A DNA stretch of 64,000 nt from J089 sp964535735 (GTDB lineage: Bacteria > Fidelibacterota > Marinisomatia > Marinisomatales > J089), in contig CAZHTM010000012.1 of NCBI GenBank assembly GCA_964535735.1, positions 3,363 through 67,362 on the forward strand. The letters run 5' to 3'. Every line of letters starts with the position of its first letter. Positions within the stretch are counted from its first letter, which is position 1. Under the pieces are notes generated by a model, which saw nothing but the letters and a program-made list of their open reading frames with translations, was not told where the DNA came from and searched no databases. Positions 52,512-61,015 of the stretch are shown piece by piece. The position numbers and the translations under genes are program-made.

Positions 52512-53152
52512 TCTTCCGATTTGGATTCCTCAGATGGTTCGGCATCTGCCGTCGGTTCGATGGGAAGTCCTTCTTCCACCTCCTCAACCTCTGCTTCAAC
52601 CTGAGTCTTGGGCGCCTGAATGAGAACAATCGCCAATTCCGGATCACTGACTAGTTCCACATGTTCTGGAAGCTGAATATCAGCCGCTGTCAGTGAATCC
52701 CCTATTTCAAGATTGGTGATATCCACGGTAATCGCATCCGGCACCTCGGTGGGCAGACAGGAAATTTCAATATGATTGAGATTTTCAATCATAACGCCAC
52801 CCAGTTTTACACCGGCAGACTGGCCTTCAAACGCCAGGGGCACCGATATCGTCATTTTTTCTTTCCGACGGACACGCATTAAATCCACGTGAATAATTTC
52901 ATCTGTGACCGGATGGTATTGCACATCCTTGATCATGACATAGTGCGGTTTTCCGTTGATTGCGATTTCAAACACATGGCTTCCAGAGTGGATGGCCGCA
53001 TACAGCTCTTTTTTATCCACGGACAGATTGTGGTTATCTTCGCCGTGATAGTAATAAACGACCGGAATGCGACCTTCCCGACGAAGAGCCCGCGCTCCTG
53101 ACGTCCGGGTCTGCTCCCGTTCGGTAACTTCCATGCGATAATATTCCGCCAT
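52508..53152 (-). CDS. rplY: 50S ribosomal protein L25/general stress protein Ctc
   Basis: A 214-residue L25 of the TL5/Ctc long form, which binds 5S rRNA. ATG 53152 with AAGGAG upstream gives MAEYYRMEVTERE; the longer frame overlaps prs and lacks similarity. The N-terminal domain (GARALRREGRIPVVYY) is followed by the C-terminal beta domain (HVDLMRV; LEIGDSLTAADIQLPEHVELVSD) and an acidic tail. Confidence 0.94.
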   Translation of the reverse strand: MAEYYRMEVTEREQTRTSGARALRREGRIPVVYYYHGEDNHNLSVDKKELYAAIHSGSHVFEIAINGKPHYVMIKDVQYHPVTDEIIHVDLMRVRRKEKMTISVPLAFEGQSAGVKLGGVMIENLNHIEISCLPTEVPDAITVDITNLEIGDSLTAADIQLPEHVELVSDPELAIVLIQAPKTQVEAEVEEVEEGLPIEPTADAEPSEESKSEE

Positions 53153-53171
53153 AATGATGTTTACTCCTTGA

Positions 53172-54119
53172 TTAAAAGTCGAAAAGAGAGCTAACCGATT
53201 CTCCATTGTGAATCCGCCGAATGGCTTCGCCAAAAATATTGGCCACGCTCACGAAACGCATATTGGGAAGAATCTTTTCTTCCGGAATCGCAATGGTGTC
53301 GGTCAAAATGAATTCTTTAATTTCTGAAGCCCGGAGTCGATCTATCGCCGGACCGGACAACAATGCGTGAGTGGCCACGGCGGTGATACTTTTCGCTCCT
53401 TTGGACAGGGCTTTTTCCGCCGCATGCACGGTGGTGCCAGCGGTATCGATCATGTCATCAATGATCAACACATGTTTATCCCGCAAGCGACCAATGACAT
53501 GAGCCACTTTGGCCTGATTGGGAGCATATCGCCGTTTATCAATCAGAGCAAAATGCATTCCCAATCGTTTGGCATAGGACTGGCTCATGCGAACCGATCC
53601 CATGTCCGGGGATAACACCACACATTCCTTAGGATCTAAATCCAGTTTTTTTAATTCATCCAAAAGGATCATGCGACTGTAGAGATGGTCAAAAGGAATG
53701 GAGGCAAATCCCTGAATCTGTGTGGAGTGGAGGTCCATGCTGATAATCCGATCCGCTCCGGTAGCCGTGATCAGGTCCACCATCACCCGGGAGGAAATGG
53801 GAACTCGGGGTGTATCCTTCCGATCCTGACGGCCATAGCCAAAATAGGGAATGACAGCGGTTACATGAGCCGCCGAAGCCCGTTTCGCCGCATCAATCAT
53901 GAGAATCAACTCAATGATATTATTCGCCGGCTGATTGGTGGGCTGAACAATGTATACGTCTTTTCCCCGGATATTTTCTTCATATTTTATCCAGAGTTCT
54001 CCATCCGAAAAGGTTTTGATGGTCACCAATCCCAGGGTGCTCCCGAGATACTGGGCGATTTTTTCCGCCAAAACCGGATTGCTCCGGCCGGTGAATATTT
54101 TTAACGTGTCATTGCTCAT
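53172..54119 (-). CDS. prs: Ribose-phosphate pyrophosphokinase
   Basis: Makes PRPP from ribose 5-phosphate and ATP for nucleotide and amino acid synthesis. The 315 residues include KIFTGRSNPVLAEKIAQYLG, FSDGELWIKYEENIRGKDV, YFGYGRQDRKDTPR and the PRPP loop VLIIDDMIDTAGTT. It is 20 nt upstream of rplY, the common prs-rplY-pth order. A tRNA gene lies 34 nt upstream. Confidence 0.96.
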   Translation of the reverse strand: MSNDTLKIFTGRSNPVLAEKIAQYLGSTLGLVTIKTFSDGELWIKYEENIRGKDVYIVQPTNQPANNIIELILMIDAAKRASAAHVTAVIPYFGYGRQDRKDTPRVPISSRVMVDLITATGADRIISMDLHSTQIQGFASIPFDHLYSRMILLDELKKLDLDPKECVVLSPDMGSVRMSQSYAKRLGMHFALIDKRRYAPNQAKVAHVIGRLRDKHVLIIDDMIDTAGTTVHAAEKALSKGAKSITAVATHALLSGPAIDRLRASEIKEFILTDTIAIPEEKILPNMRFVSVANIFGEAIRRIHNGESVSSLFDF

Positions 54120-54153
54120 AAGATTGTGGCCTGGAGTTGATTCAGGCCTGGTG

Positions 54154-54224
54154 CTGGGGAGCAGGGATTCGAACCCCGACTGGCGGGACCAAAACCCGCT
54201 GTCCTACCCTTAGACGACTCCCCA
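54154..54224 (-). tRNA. tRNA-Gln (anticodon TTG)
   Basis: A 71-nt cloverleaf on the minus strand. The acceptor stem is TGGGGAG with CTCCCCA, followed by discriminator G; the anticodon stem GCGGG/CCCGC holds the loop TTTTGGT with anticodon TTG; the T arm is CGGGG-TTCGAAT-CCCTG. The leading T is usual for glutamine tRNAs. The CCA end is not encoded. It lies between ispE and prs. Confidence 0.95.
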
Positions 54225-54241
54225 AAATTTGGAAGGATGTG

Positions 54242-55099
54242 TTACAGGTCGGGAGCTGAAGTGGCGGGCTGAGTTAGAATTGTTCGACCGAAAGGCTGTA
54301 AGGCCGACTCCGCTTCCTTAGCGGAAGCTTCATCGTCGAAAATCCCAAACACAGTCGAGCCACTACCCGACAGACTGGCGTAAACGGCTCCTGCTTCTTT
54401 CAAGCGCCGTTTAATCGTGCCAATCTCTGGATATGCTGGAATCACTATCCGTTCAAAATCATTCTCAAAAATCGTATAGGAGAAATTCTTCTCTTGAAAA
54501 ACGCCCGCGAAGTTAGGTCGACGACGGGACTCCTTCAAATAGTTTTTCAGGGCGCCATAGGCCCAGGCTGTTGAAATAGAGACGGGGGGAATCACCAGCA
54601 AAAACCAGCCGGTGATCGTTGGGGGAAGCGGGGTTAACCGGTCTCCGATCCCTTCCCCGAGCTGGAGCCCACCTCGAATAAAGAAGGGGACATCGGCTCC
54701 CAATGTTGCCCCTATTGATTCCAAGGTTTGAGGTGATAATCCTAATTCATAAAGAATATTCAACCCTTTTAGAACGGTGGCGGCATTTCCTGACCCGCCC
54801 CCAAGTCCGCTCCCCATGGGAATGTGTTTATCAATATGGATGCGAACTCCGCCCAGGCCGGGAATCTTGTCCTTCAGCCGGGCCCAGGCCCGATACGCCA
54901 AGTTGGTGTCATCCAGAGGGAGCCAATCCACCGACGCCGTAAGGTGACAACTCTCCGGTGCGGTTGTAAGCGTAATGGTATCGTGAAAGGTTAATTCCTG
55001 GAAAAGGGTGTGAATCGTATGGTATCCATCCGGGCGCTGAGACAACACGGCCAACCCAAGGTTTACCTTGGCGGGAGAGTTTAATATCAATTCAGACAT
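54242..55099 (-). CDS. ispE: 4-diphosphocytidyl-2-C-methyl-D-erythritol kinase
   Basis: GHMP kinase of the MEP pathway, 285 residues. SPAKVNLGLAVLSQRPDGYH, the ATP loop PMGSGLGGGSGNAATVL, and SLSGSGSTVFGIF near the C terminus are diagnostic. It lies 15 nt after ispF, making an ispD-ispF-ispE run. Confidence 0.95.
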   Translation of the reverse strand: MSELILNSPAKVNLGLAVLSQRPDGYHTIHTLFQELTFHDTITLTTAPESCHLTASVDWLPLDDTNLAYRAWARLKDKIPGLGGVRIHIDKHIPMGSGLGGGSGNAATVLKGLNILYELGLSPQTLESIGATLGADVPFFIRGGLQLGEGIGDRLTPLPPTITGWFLLVIPPVSISTAWAYGALKNYLKESRRRPNFAGVFQEKNFSYTIFENDFERIVIPAYPEIGTIKRRLKEAGAVYASLSGSGSTVFGIFDDEASAKEAESALQPFGRTILTQPATSAPDL

Positions 55100-55114
55100 T
55101 TCCGAGCTGGTGAC

Positions 55115-55591
55115 TTAGAGAGATATGGTAGCCACCGCCTGAGCCGCCCATCCATTTCCCTTGCCCGTAAATCCCAAACCGTCGGTTGTAGTGGCCTTGA
55201 CCGATACACATGAAAGATCCACACCTAAAATTCCCGCCAGGTGTTCACGCATCGCCGGGATGTGGGGTGCCAGCTTTGGCGTTTCAAGAATCACCGTAGC
55301 ATCAACATGATCAATGGCAAACCCGGCGGACCGAACCTGGTTTACGGCGGCCGTAAGAAACTCTGAACTGGCTTTCCCCTTCCAGGTGGGGTCATCACTG
55401 GGGAAGAAATGTCCAATATCTCCCAGGGCGGCCGCCCCCAATAGGGCATCTACAATGGCATGGATGAGGACATCCCCGTCAGAATGTCCCACCGATCCTT
55501 TGGCGCTGGGAATTTCAATGCCCCCTACCACCAGGCGGTATCCTGATTCCAGGGCATGCACGTCATATCCTATTCCGGTTTTAACCATCAT
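55115..55591 (-). CDS. ispF: 2-C-methyl-D-erythritol 2,4-cyclodiphosphate synthase
   Basis: MEP pathway enzyme, 158 residues. GIGYDVHALE, GHSDGDVLIHAIVDALLGA with the zinc ligands, and DIGHFFPSDD are conserved; TTTDGLGFTGKGNGWAA closes the protein. The start overlaps ispD by 11 nt. The second Met (55588) is an equal start choice. Confidence 0.96.
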   Translation of the reverse strand: MMVKTGIGYDVHALESGYRLVVGGIEIPSAKGSVGHSDGDVLIHAIVDALLGAAALGDIGHFFPSDDPTWKGKASSEFLTAAVNQVRSAGFAIDHVDATVILETPKLAPHIPAMREHLAGILGVDLSCVSVKATTTDGLGFTGKGNGWAAQAVATISL

Positions 55592-56306
55592 GGTGTTTCC
55601 TTTGTCGACTCAGCCAGGCTTCGGCCCAGTCCCAGTCTTCCTGAGTCGTAATTTTTTGATTCATGGCAGATCCTTCCACAACGGTCACGGTGTAACCGGC
55701 CATTTCCATGAGCGACGCTTCATCGGTTACGGTTTGATCGGAGGTTGTGGCCTTTTCAAGGAGGGGCGTTAGCAACTCCCGATGAAATATTTGAGGTGTT
55801 TGCGCCAGCCAGATAGTTTCACGAGGCAACGTGCCGGAGATAATTCGGGAATCGGCAGCCGCCTGTTTAACTGTATCCCGGGAGGGCAGAGCGGCAATCG
55901 CCCCCTGACTTTTCGCACAGGCATTCAAACAGCGTTCTAGTAAGTCGGTGGTGATGAAGGGGCGGGCTGCATCGTGAATACAGACCAGGTATGGGGCGCT
56001 TTCCAGTGCCTGAATCCCGGCCAATACGGAATCCTGCCGACGTTTACCCCCGGGGACGACCTGGATAGGAGTATTTAAATTCAGCGCATGGACGGCTTGG
56101 GTTACATCGCCCAGGGCGTCATCTGGAACCACGAGGACAATTTCAGCAATTCGAGGATGGGACTCCAAAATGTCCAGACTAAATTGGTAGAGCGGTGTCC
56201 CCGCCAAGGGGCGAAACTGTTTCCGCTCCCCGAAACGGCGACCGGACCCGGCGGCCACCAGGATGGCACCGGCACTCAATTGGTCACGACCATTGGATGA
56301 GGTCAT
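55581..56306 (-). CDS. ispD: 2-C-methyl-D-erythritol 4-phosphate cytidylyltransferase
   Basis: MEP pathway enzyme, 241 residues, joining CTP and MEP. The nucleotide loop is VAAGSGRRFGERKQF, and HDAARPFITTDLL and TDEASLMEMAGYTVTVVEG are typical. It lies 14 nt after queA and overlaps ispF. Confidence 0.95.
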   Translation of the reverse strand: MTSSNGRDQLSAGAILVAAGSGRRFGERKQFRPLAGTPLYQFSLDILESHPRIAEIVLVVPDDALGDVTQAVHALNLNTPIQVVPGGKRRQDSVLAGIQALESAPYLVCIHDAARPFITTDLLERCLNACAKSQGAIAALPSRDTVKQAAADSRIISGTLPRETIWLAQTPQIFHRELLTPLLEKATTSDQTVTDEASLMEMAGYTVTVVEGSAMNQKITTQEDWDWAEAWLSRQRKHHDG

Positions 56307-56320
56307 GGGGACCGAAATTC

Positions 56321-57373
56321 CTAGAGAATGAGCATGGCGTCGCCGTAACTGAGAAAGCGATATTGGTTCTTTTTCGCCTCGCGGTACGCTTTCATGATGA
56401 AATCCCGATCCGCAAATGCCGAGACCATCATCATCAGGGTAGACTTTGGCATATGGAAATTGGTCACCATGGCGTCCACCATCTTGAAATCATAGGGCGG
56501 ATAAATGAATTTATCGGTCCAGCCTCGTTTGGGAGACACCTGAAACCCGGACACCACCACGGTTTCCAGCGCTCGTACTGTCGACGTGCCCACAGCAATC
56601 ACCTTCCGCCGTTTTTTCTTGGCTTCATTAATGGCCAGTGCCGTCTGGGGCATCACTTCAAAATATTCCGAATCCATCTGATGCCGGTTCAAATCCTCCA
56701 CCTGAACTGGACGGAAAGTTCCCAACCCGATATGAAGGGTGACGCTCTCCACTTTGACGCCTTTATCCCTCAATTTATTCAACAAACCTTCGGTGAAATG
56801 GAGACCAGCCGTAGGAGCGGCTACCGCGCCGCGGTTTTCGGCAAATACGGTTTGATACCGGATTTTGTCTTTTGGCTCTGCGGGGCGCTTGATATAGGGC
56901 GGCAGTGGAGAGGTTCCAATCCGGTCAATAATATCATAGATATGTTCCCCTTCGTACTCAAACCGAACGACCCGGCCGCCGGAAACGGTGTTGTCGATAA
57001 CATCGCAAAACACTTTTGGAGAGAACATCAATTTATTCCCGATCCGAACCTTTCGGGCGGGACGAACCATTACCTCCCAAAGATCGTTTTCCAGTTCCCG
57101 AAGCAAAAACACCTCAACCGTTGCATCGGTTTTATCCTTGCGAGCGAACAATCGTGCCGGAAACACTTTGGTGTTGTTTAGAATAATCAGATCGCCTTTG
57201 CGCAAATATTCCGGAAGATTGAGAAATTTCCGGTGTTCAATTTCCTTGGTGTCCCGGTGCAGAACCATCAATTTGGAAAGATCCCGACGCTGGACGGGAT
57301 ACTGTGCAATGTATTTTTCGGGTAAAGGGTAATCGAAGTCGGTGAGTTTATATTTTGGTTTTTTATTGATCAT
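56321..57373 (-). CDS. queA: S-adenosylmethionine:tRNA ribosyltransferase-isomerase
   Basis: Makes epoxyqueuosine in tRNA wobble position 34. The 350-residue protein has FDYPLPEKYIAQYPVQRRD, AVAAPTAGLHFTEGLL and THLHVGLGTF-like HIGLGTFRPVQV. It overlaps the ruvB end by 11 nt, the common ruvB-queA order. Confidence 0.95.
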   Translation of the reverse strand: MINKKPKYKLTDFDYPLPEKYIAQYPVQRRDLSKLMVLHRDTKEIEHRKFLNLPEYLRKGDLIILNNTKVFPARLFARKDKTDATVEVFLLRELENDLWEVMVRPARKVRIGNKLMFSPKVFCDVIDNTVSGGRVVRFEYEGEHIYDIIDRIGTSPLPPYIKRPAEPKDKIRYQTVFAENRGAVAAPTAGLHFTEGLLNKLRDKGVKVESVTLHIGLGTFRPVQVEDLNRHQMDSEYFEVMPQTALAINEAKKKRRKVIAVGTSTVRALETVVVSGFQVSPKRGWTDKFIYPPYDFKMVDAMVTNFHMPKSTLMMMVSAFADRDFIMKAYREAKKNQYRFLSYGDAMLIL

Positions 57374-58391
57374 TAAACAATCCTTGCTGCTTTTTTGTTA
57401 TGGTTCTTCCTAGTTGTTTATACGCTCGCTCCAGGGCAGTCCTGCCTCGGGGCGTGCGTTGGATAAATCCTTCTTTGATCAGATAGGGTTCATACACGTC
57501 CTCCACTGTGGTGGCGTCTTCTCCAACAGCCACCGCCAGGGAACCCAACCCAACAGGTCCTCCATTAAATTTATCAATCAGGGTAGCCAAAATGGTTCGG
57601 TCCATGTCGTCCAGTCCCTGTTCATCGATGCCCATGGTTTCCAGAGCTGCCTTGGCCACCTCGCGAGTGATTTTTCCATCCGCTTTAACCTGGGCGTAAT
57701 CCCGGCTCCGGCGCAGAATACGATTGGCGATTCGGGGAGTTCCCCGGGACCGATGAGCAATCTCCATGGCGCCTTCATCATCGATATCCACCTGAAGAAT
57801 CCCGGCGGAGCGATTAAGGATATGAAATAAATCCTGGGGATCATAATAATCCACACGTAGAATGACGCCAAAGCGATCCCGAAGCGGCGACGTCAAATTG
57901 CCTAATCGTGTTGTGGCCCCAATCAACGTGAACGGTTTCATCGTCAACTGCACACTGCGGGCGCTGGGTCCCTTATCGATCATAATATCGATCCGATAAT
58001 CTTCCATCGCTGAATACAGATATTCTTCCACCACGCTATTCAGCCGGTGAATCTCATCAATAAAAAACACGTCCCGATTGTTCAGATTGGTTAAAATACC
58101 CGCCAAATCCCCGGCGCGATCCAATACCGGCCCCGAGGACGGTTTGATATTTACCTGTAGTTCGCGTGAAATAATATGGGCCAGAGTGGTTTTACCCAAT
58201 CCCGGGGGACCGAACAGAAGCACATGATCCAAAGCTTCGTTGCGGTTATTGGCCGCTTCAATATAAAGCTTCAGGCTGTTTACCAGATCATTCTGACCAA
58301 TAAAATCATCGAACAGCGAGGGCCGTAGGGAGGTTTCAACAACCAGGTCATCTTCATGAGGGGTGGCGTCCGTGATATGGATATCAGTCAT
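57363..58391 (-). CDS. ruvB: Holliday junction branch-migration helicase RuvB
   Basis: AAA+ motor of the RuvAB complex, 342 residues. It has Walker A FGPPGLGKTTLAH, Walker B FIDEIHRL, sensor GATTRLGNLTSPLRDRFG, and the C-terminal winged helix ending in TPRGRTALERAYKQLG. It starts 126 nt downstream of the transketolase-like gene. Confidence 0.96.
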   Translation of the reverse strand: MTDIHITDATPHEDDLVVETSLRPSLFDDFIGQNDLVNSLKLYIEAANNRNEALDHVLLFGPPGLGKTTLAHIISRELQVNIKPSSGPVLDRAGDLAGILTNLNNRDVFFIDEIHRLNSVVEEYLYSAMEDYRIDIMIDKGPSARSVQLTMKPFTLIGATTRLGNLTSPLRDRFGVILRVDYYDPQDLFHILNRSAGILQVDIDDEGAMEIAHRSRGTPRIANRILRRSRDYAQVKADGKITREVAKAALETMGIDEQGLDDMDRTILATLIDKFNGGPVGLGSLAVAVGEDATTVEDVYEPYLIKEGFIQRTPRGRTALERAYKQLGRTITKKQQGLFNDQ

Positions 58392-58517
58392 GATCGGGTA
58401 TGAGTAATAAAAATATGCTCATAAATTGAGCAATAAATGTACAAAATGGATTCAGGGGTGTACAACCCCCGTAACCCGATCTTCGACGGACGCGAAAAAA
58501 GTCGATCTTGGGAATAA

Positions 58518-60830
58518 TCAGACCGGCAATAGTTGGTGAATCCGTTCCAATCGCTGCGACCGGTCACTTGCAAACCGTTCGATGCCTTCCCGAACCCAGC
58601 GCGGCGATAAGTGGGCGTCCTCAACGACTTCATCCAGGGAACCTCCGGAGCGCCAGCGGTTATCCCAATCTGATGAAAGACTGTATTCATCAACGATGGG
58701 ATGGACCATCCATTTGCTCATGAGCCGCCGGGCGCCGTTGGTAATTACCATGGCATCCAGCCATTCCTGAGGAGCGATAATCCGATATCGGTATTCCTGT
58801 GGTTGACGTTGGAACAATTCCCAAGAGATGGCCGCCACTATTTTCACATTGGGTTTCAAATCGGGCAGTAACTGAACCACGGAGTTGGTTGAACTTGTAC
58901 CCCGTACAATGACCACGCCTTCTTTGGGGCGGTCCTGATCATAGTCGCGAATCAGATATGCGCCCTTGGCGGCCTCAACGTGCGAAGCCATACCCAGAGC
59001 TTCCCGATCAGGAATGATGACCGGGGGACGGGTGAGATGGAGCGCAATGATGGGCACATCGGTGGCCAGGGCTGCCGCCAGCACCGGCGCTACTTCGTTA
59101 TGTTCCCAGGGATGAAGATTCAGGATTTGCCCTTCGGGAAAGAGTTGCGTCACCCCGGGGGCGAAGATACCAAAATGGGTTCGGCTGTCCTCGGCCGTTT
59201 CCGGTCCGGAATGTCCCGCTACCCAAATAATTTTTCCCACTTTAAACTGGGAATCCTGGGCAATCTGACTGAAAAGACGCATGGCGCCGTATTTTAAATA
59301 ACTGAACGAACCATAGGTGCTCATGGCGCCCAGGAATCCATTGTAATCTTCTTCCACATCCCGGTTCAGGTTCACTGTCGCCAGTCCGGCCAACATCCCC
59401 GCATTGGCGAATTCCGTAATTCCCTGAGGTATCAAGGGACTATCATGACCGTCGCGAAAATCATAAAAGCCCAGGTCTTCACCGGAATTCCAATCCTTGG
59501 CAAAACCAGCAATATTGGTGGAACCGGCCAGGTCGGCAGACATGGCGATCACCAGGTTTCGGCCATATTTATCTCTGGATAACGTGTTAAGATAGGAGGC
59601 GTATTTGGCAAACCCGGCCCGATTGGGCGCTTTGGAACCTGGCGGTAAAAACAAGGTGTCCGGAAGTTTGTCCAGATCCGTTAGCGCCGGATCGTGTAGC
59701 GGGTTGCGATCGGTGATTTTGCAGGAAGGCACGTCTTCCGGAATGGCATCGCCCAGATTGACCAGTGTATCTGCCAGATAGTCCACCAACTCAGGATGGG
59801 TTTCAAGCACCGTAAACACGGATTGGAGATAACGGCGGTTCTGTTCAATTTGTCCTTCGCGGGTGGCTTCCGGACCTTCCCCGAAACCATCGAACTCCAC
59901 ATTGTATTTATTGGCAAAATCTTCCTTTGTTTTCCAGAACAGTTCAGAATTTTGTTTATGGGGCATTCCGTGGCTGGCGTTATCGTATACATAATACCCG
60001 CGCCCCTTTCGAGTCATGGCATACACAACTTTGGGCACGTTGGGATCAGCCTGGGTCACTAGACACCGGTAAAAGGCATCTGTGAGCGCTTCCCAATTCT
60101 CTCCTTCTTCCGCGCCTTCCACATGCCAACCATGAGAACCGAACCAATCTTTCGGTGTCCCGTACATGATGGAGCTGAAGGGACGGTTGTCAATTCCATA
60201 ATCATTCCAGTCCATGAAGTAGATCAGGTTCCCCAATCCCAGCCCCCAGGCGGAATTCATGGTTTCATGGATCACGCCGGCGCTGAATCCGCCTTCGCCC
60301 TCAAAGGCGAAAACGTTTACATCCGGCACACCGGCCAGTTTCAAGGCCAGGGCTTCACCAGCGGCTGCGGGAGATCCATGACCACTGGGCCCGGTGTTAA
60401 ATTTGAAAAACAGGGTTTTGCCTTCCATTTCCGCGTGGCCCGGTAATCCACCCTGGTGGCGAAGGGTGAGTAAATCTTCCCAAATCAATTGACGCTCTTC
60501 CGCTTGCGGGACGGCATAACGGTCGTCCCCCGTCTTGCGGTATTTAATCCGTAGGGCTTCATTGAATACGGCCAGGGTGGCGTACACCAGGGGATTGGTA
60601 TGACCCGCCACCAATACAAAACGGTCGGAAAATCGTTTGCCGGGATACCGGATGTCCCAACGCATGGCGCCGGACAACAAGGTCGTGACCATGCCGTGAA
60701 CTTTCGATCGGGATCCGCCTGGATGTCCACTCTGGCTCAGGTTGAGCATAATATCAATACATTGATCAATTAAATCTTTGGTAATTTCCCAATAGGGGAA
60801 AACGGAGCGTAATTCTGCAGGTGATTTCAT
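58518..60830 (-). CDS. Large transketolase-like TPP enzyme
   Basis: A 770-residue thiamine diphosphate enzyme of the transketolase/E1 superfamily. N-terminal SGHPGGSRSKVHG, HTNPLVYA, and the TPP motif from GEGGFSAGV to DWNDYGID (about residues 178-213) are clear. The second half has the pyrimidine domain (GITEFANAGMLAGLA) and the C-terminal domain. It is about 100 residues longer than usual transketolases and differs from AceE-type pyruvate dehydrogenase. The reaction is not certain; transketolase activity is the first guess. It stands alone between uvrA and ruvB. Confidence 0.8.
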   Translation of the reverse strand: MKSPAELRSVFPYWEITKDLIDQCIDIMLNLSQSGHPGGSRSKVHGMVTTLLSGAMRWDIRYPGKRFSDRFVLVAGHTNPLVYATLAVFNEALRIKYRKTGDDRYAVPQAEERQLIWEDLLTLRHQGGLPGHAEMEGKTLFFKFNTGPSGHGSPAAAGEALALKLAGVPDVNVFAFEGEGGFSAGVIHETMNSAWGLGLGNLIYFMDWNDYGIDNRPFSSIMYGTPKDWFGSHGWHVEGAEEGENWEALTDAFYRCLVTQADPNVPKVVYAMTRKGRGYYVYDNASHGMPHKQNSELFWKTKEDFANKYNVEFDGFGEGPEATREGQIEQNRRYLQSVFTVLETHPELVDYLADTLVNLGDAIPEDVPSCKITDRNPLHDPALTDLDKLPDTLFLPPGSKAPNRAGFAKYASYLNTLSRDKYGRNLVIAMSADLAGSTNIAGFAKDWNSGEDLGFYDFRDGHDSPLIPQGITEFANAGMLAGLATVNLNRDVEEDYNGFLGAMSTYGSFSYLKYGAMRLFSQIAQDSQFKVGKIIWVAGHSGPETAEDSRTHFGIFAPGVTQLFPEGQILNLHPWEHNEVAPVLAAALATDVPIIALHLTRPPVIIPDREALGMASHVEAAKGAYLIRDYDQDRPKEGVVIVRGTSSTNSVVQLLPDLKPNVKIVAAISWELFQRQPQEYRYRIIAPQEWLDAMVITNGARRLMSKWMVHPIVDEYSLSSDWDNRWRSGGSLDEVVEDAHLSPRWVREGIERFASDRSQRLERIHQLLPV

Positions 60831-60886
60831 TGGATTACCTCATCTATATGTGGGTTTACACCCAAACGTCAGGTTAGGAATCAAAG

Positions 60887-60913
60887 GGCGGGCCATGATG
60901 AATAATTCCCGCC
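60887..60913 (-). terminator. Weak hairpin between uvrA and the transketolase-like gene
   Basis: GGCGGG (60887-60892) and CCCGCC (60908-60913) form a 6-bp stem with a 15-nt loop in the 185-nt spacer. On the minus strand CTTTG follows, so it is at best a weak terminator. Confidence 0.25.
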
Positions 60914-61015
60914 ACGTATAACACTCAATGTATCGGACCCATGATTCCAACGGATTCAACCTGTTCGCCGGGTGTCGCATACTATTTGGGTTCATTGATA
61001 TCAAATAAAACGATC

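Noticed and set aside
58455..58469. GGGGT-ACCCC hairpin before ruvB as a terminator
   Set aside because: Only five base pairs and no T run on the minus strand.
58388..58693. 101-residue leftward frame overlapping the transketolase-like gene end
   Set aside because: It lies in another frame over conserved coding sequence and ruvB's own upstream region; no similarity.
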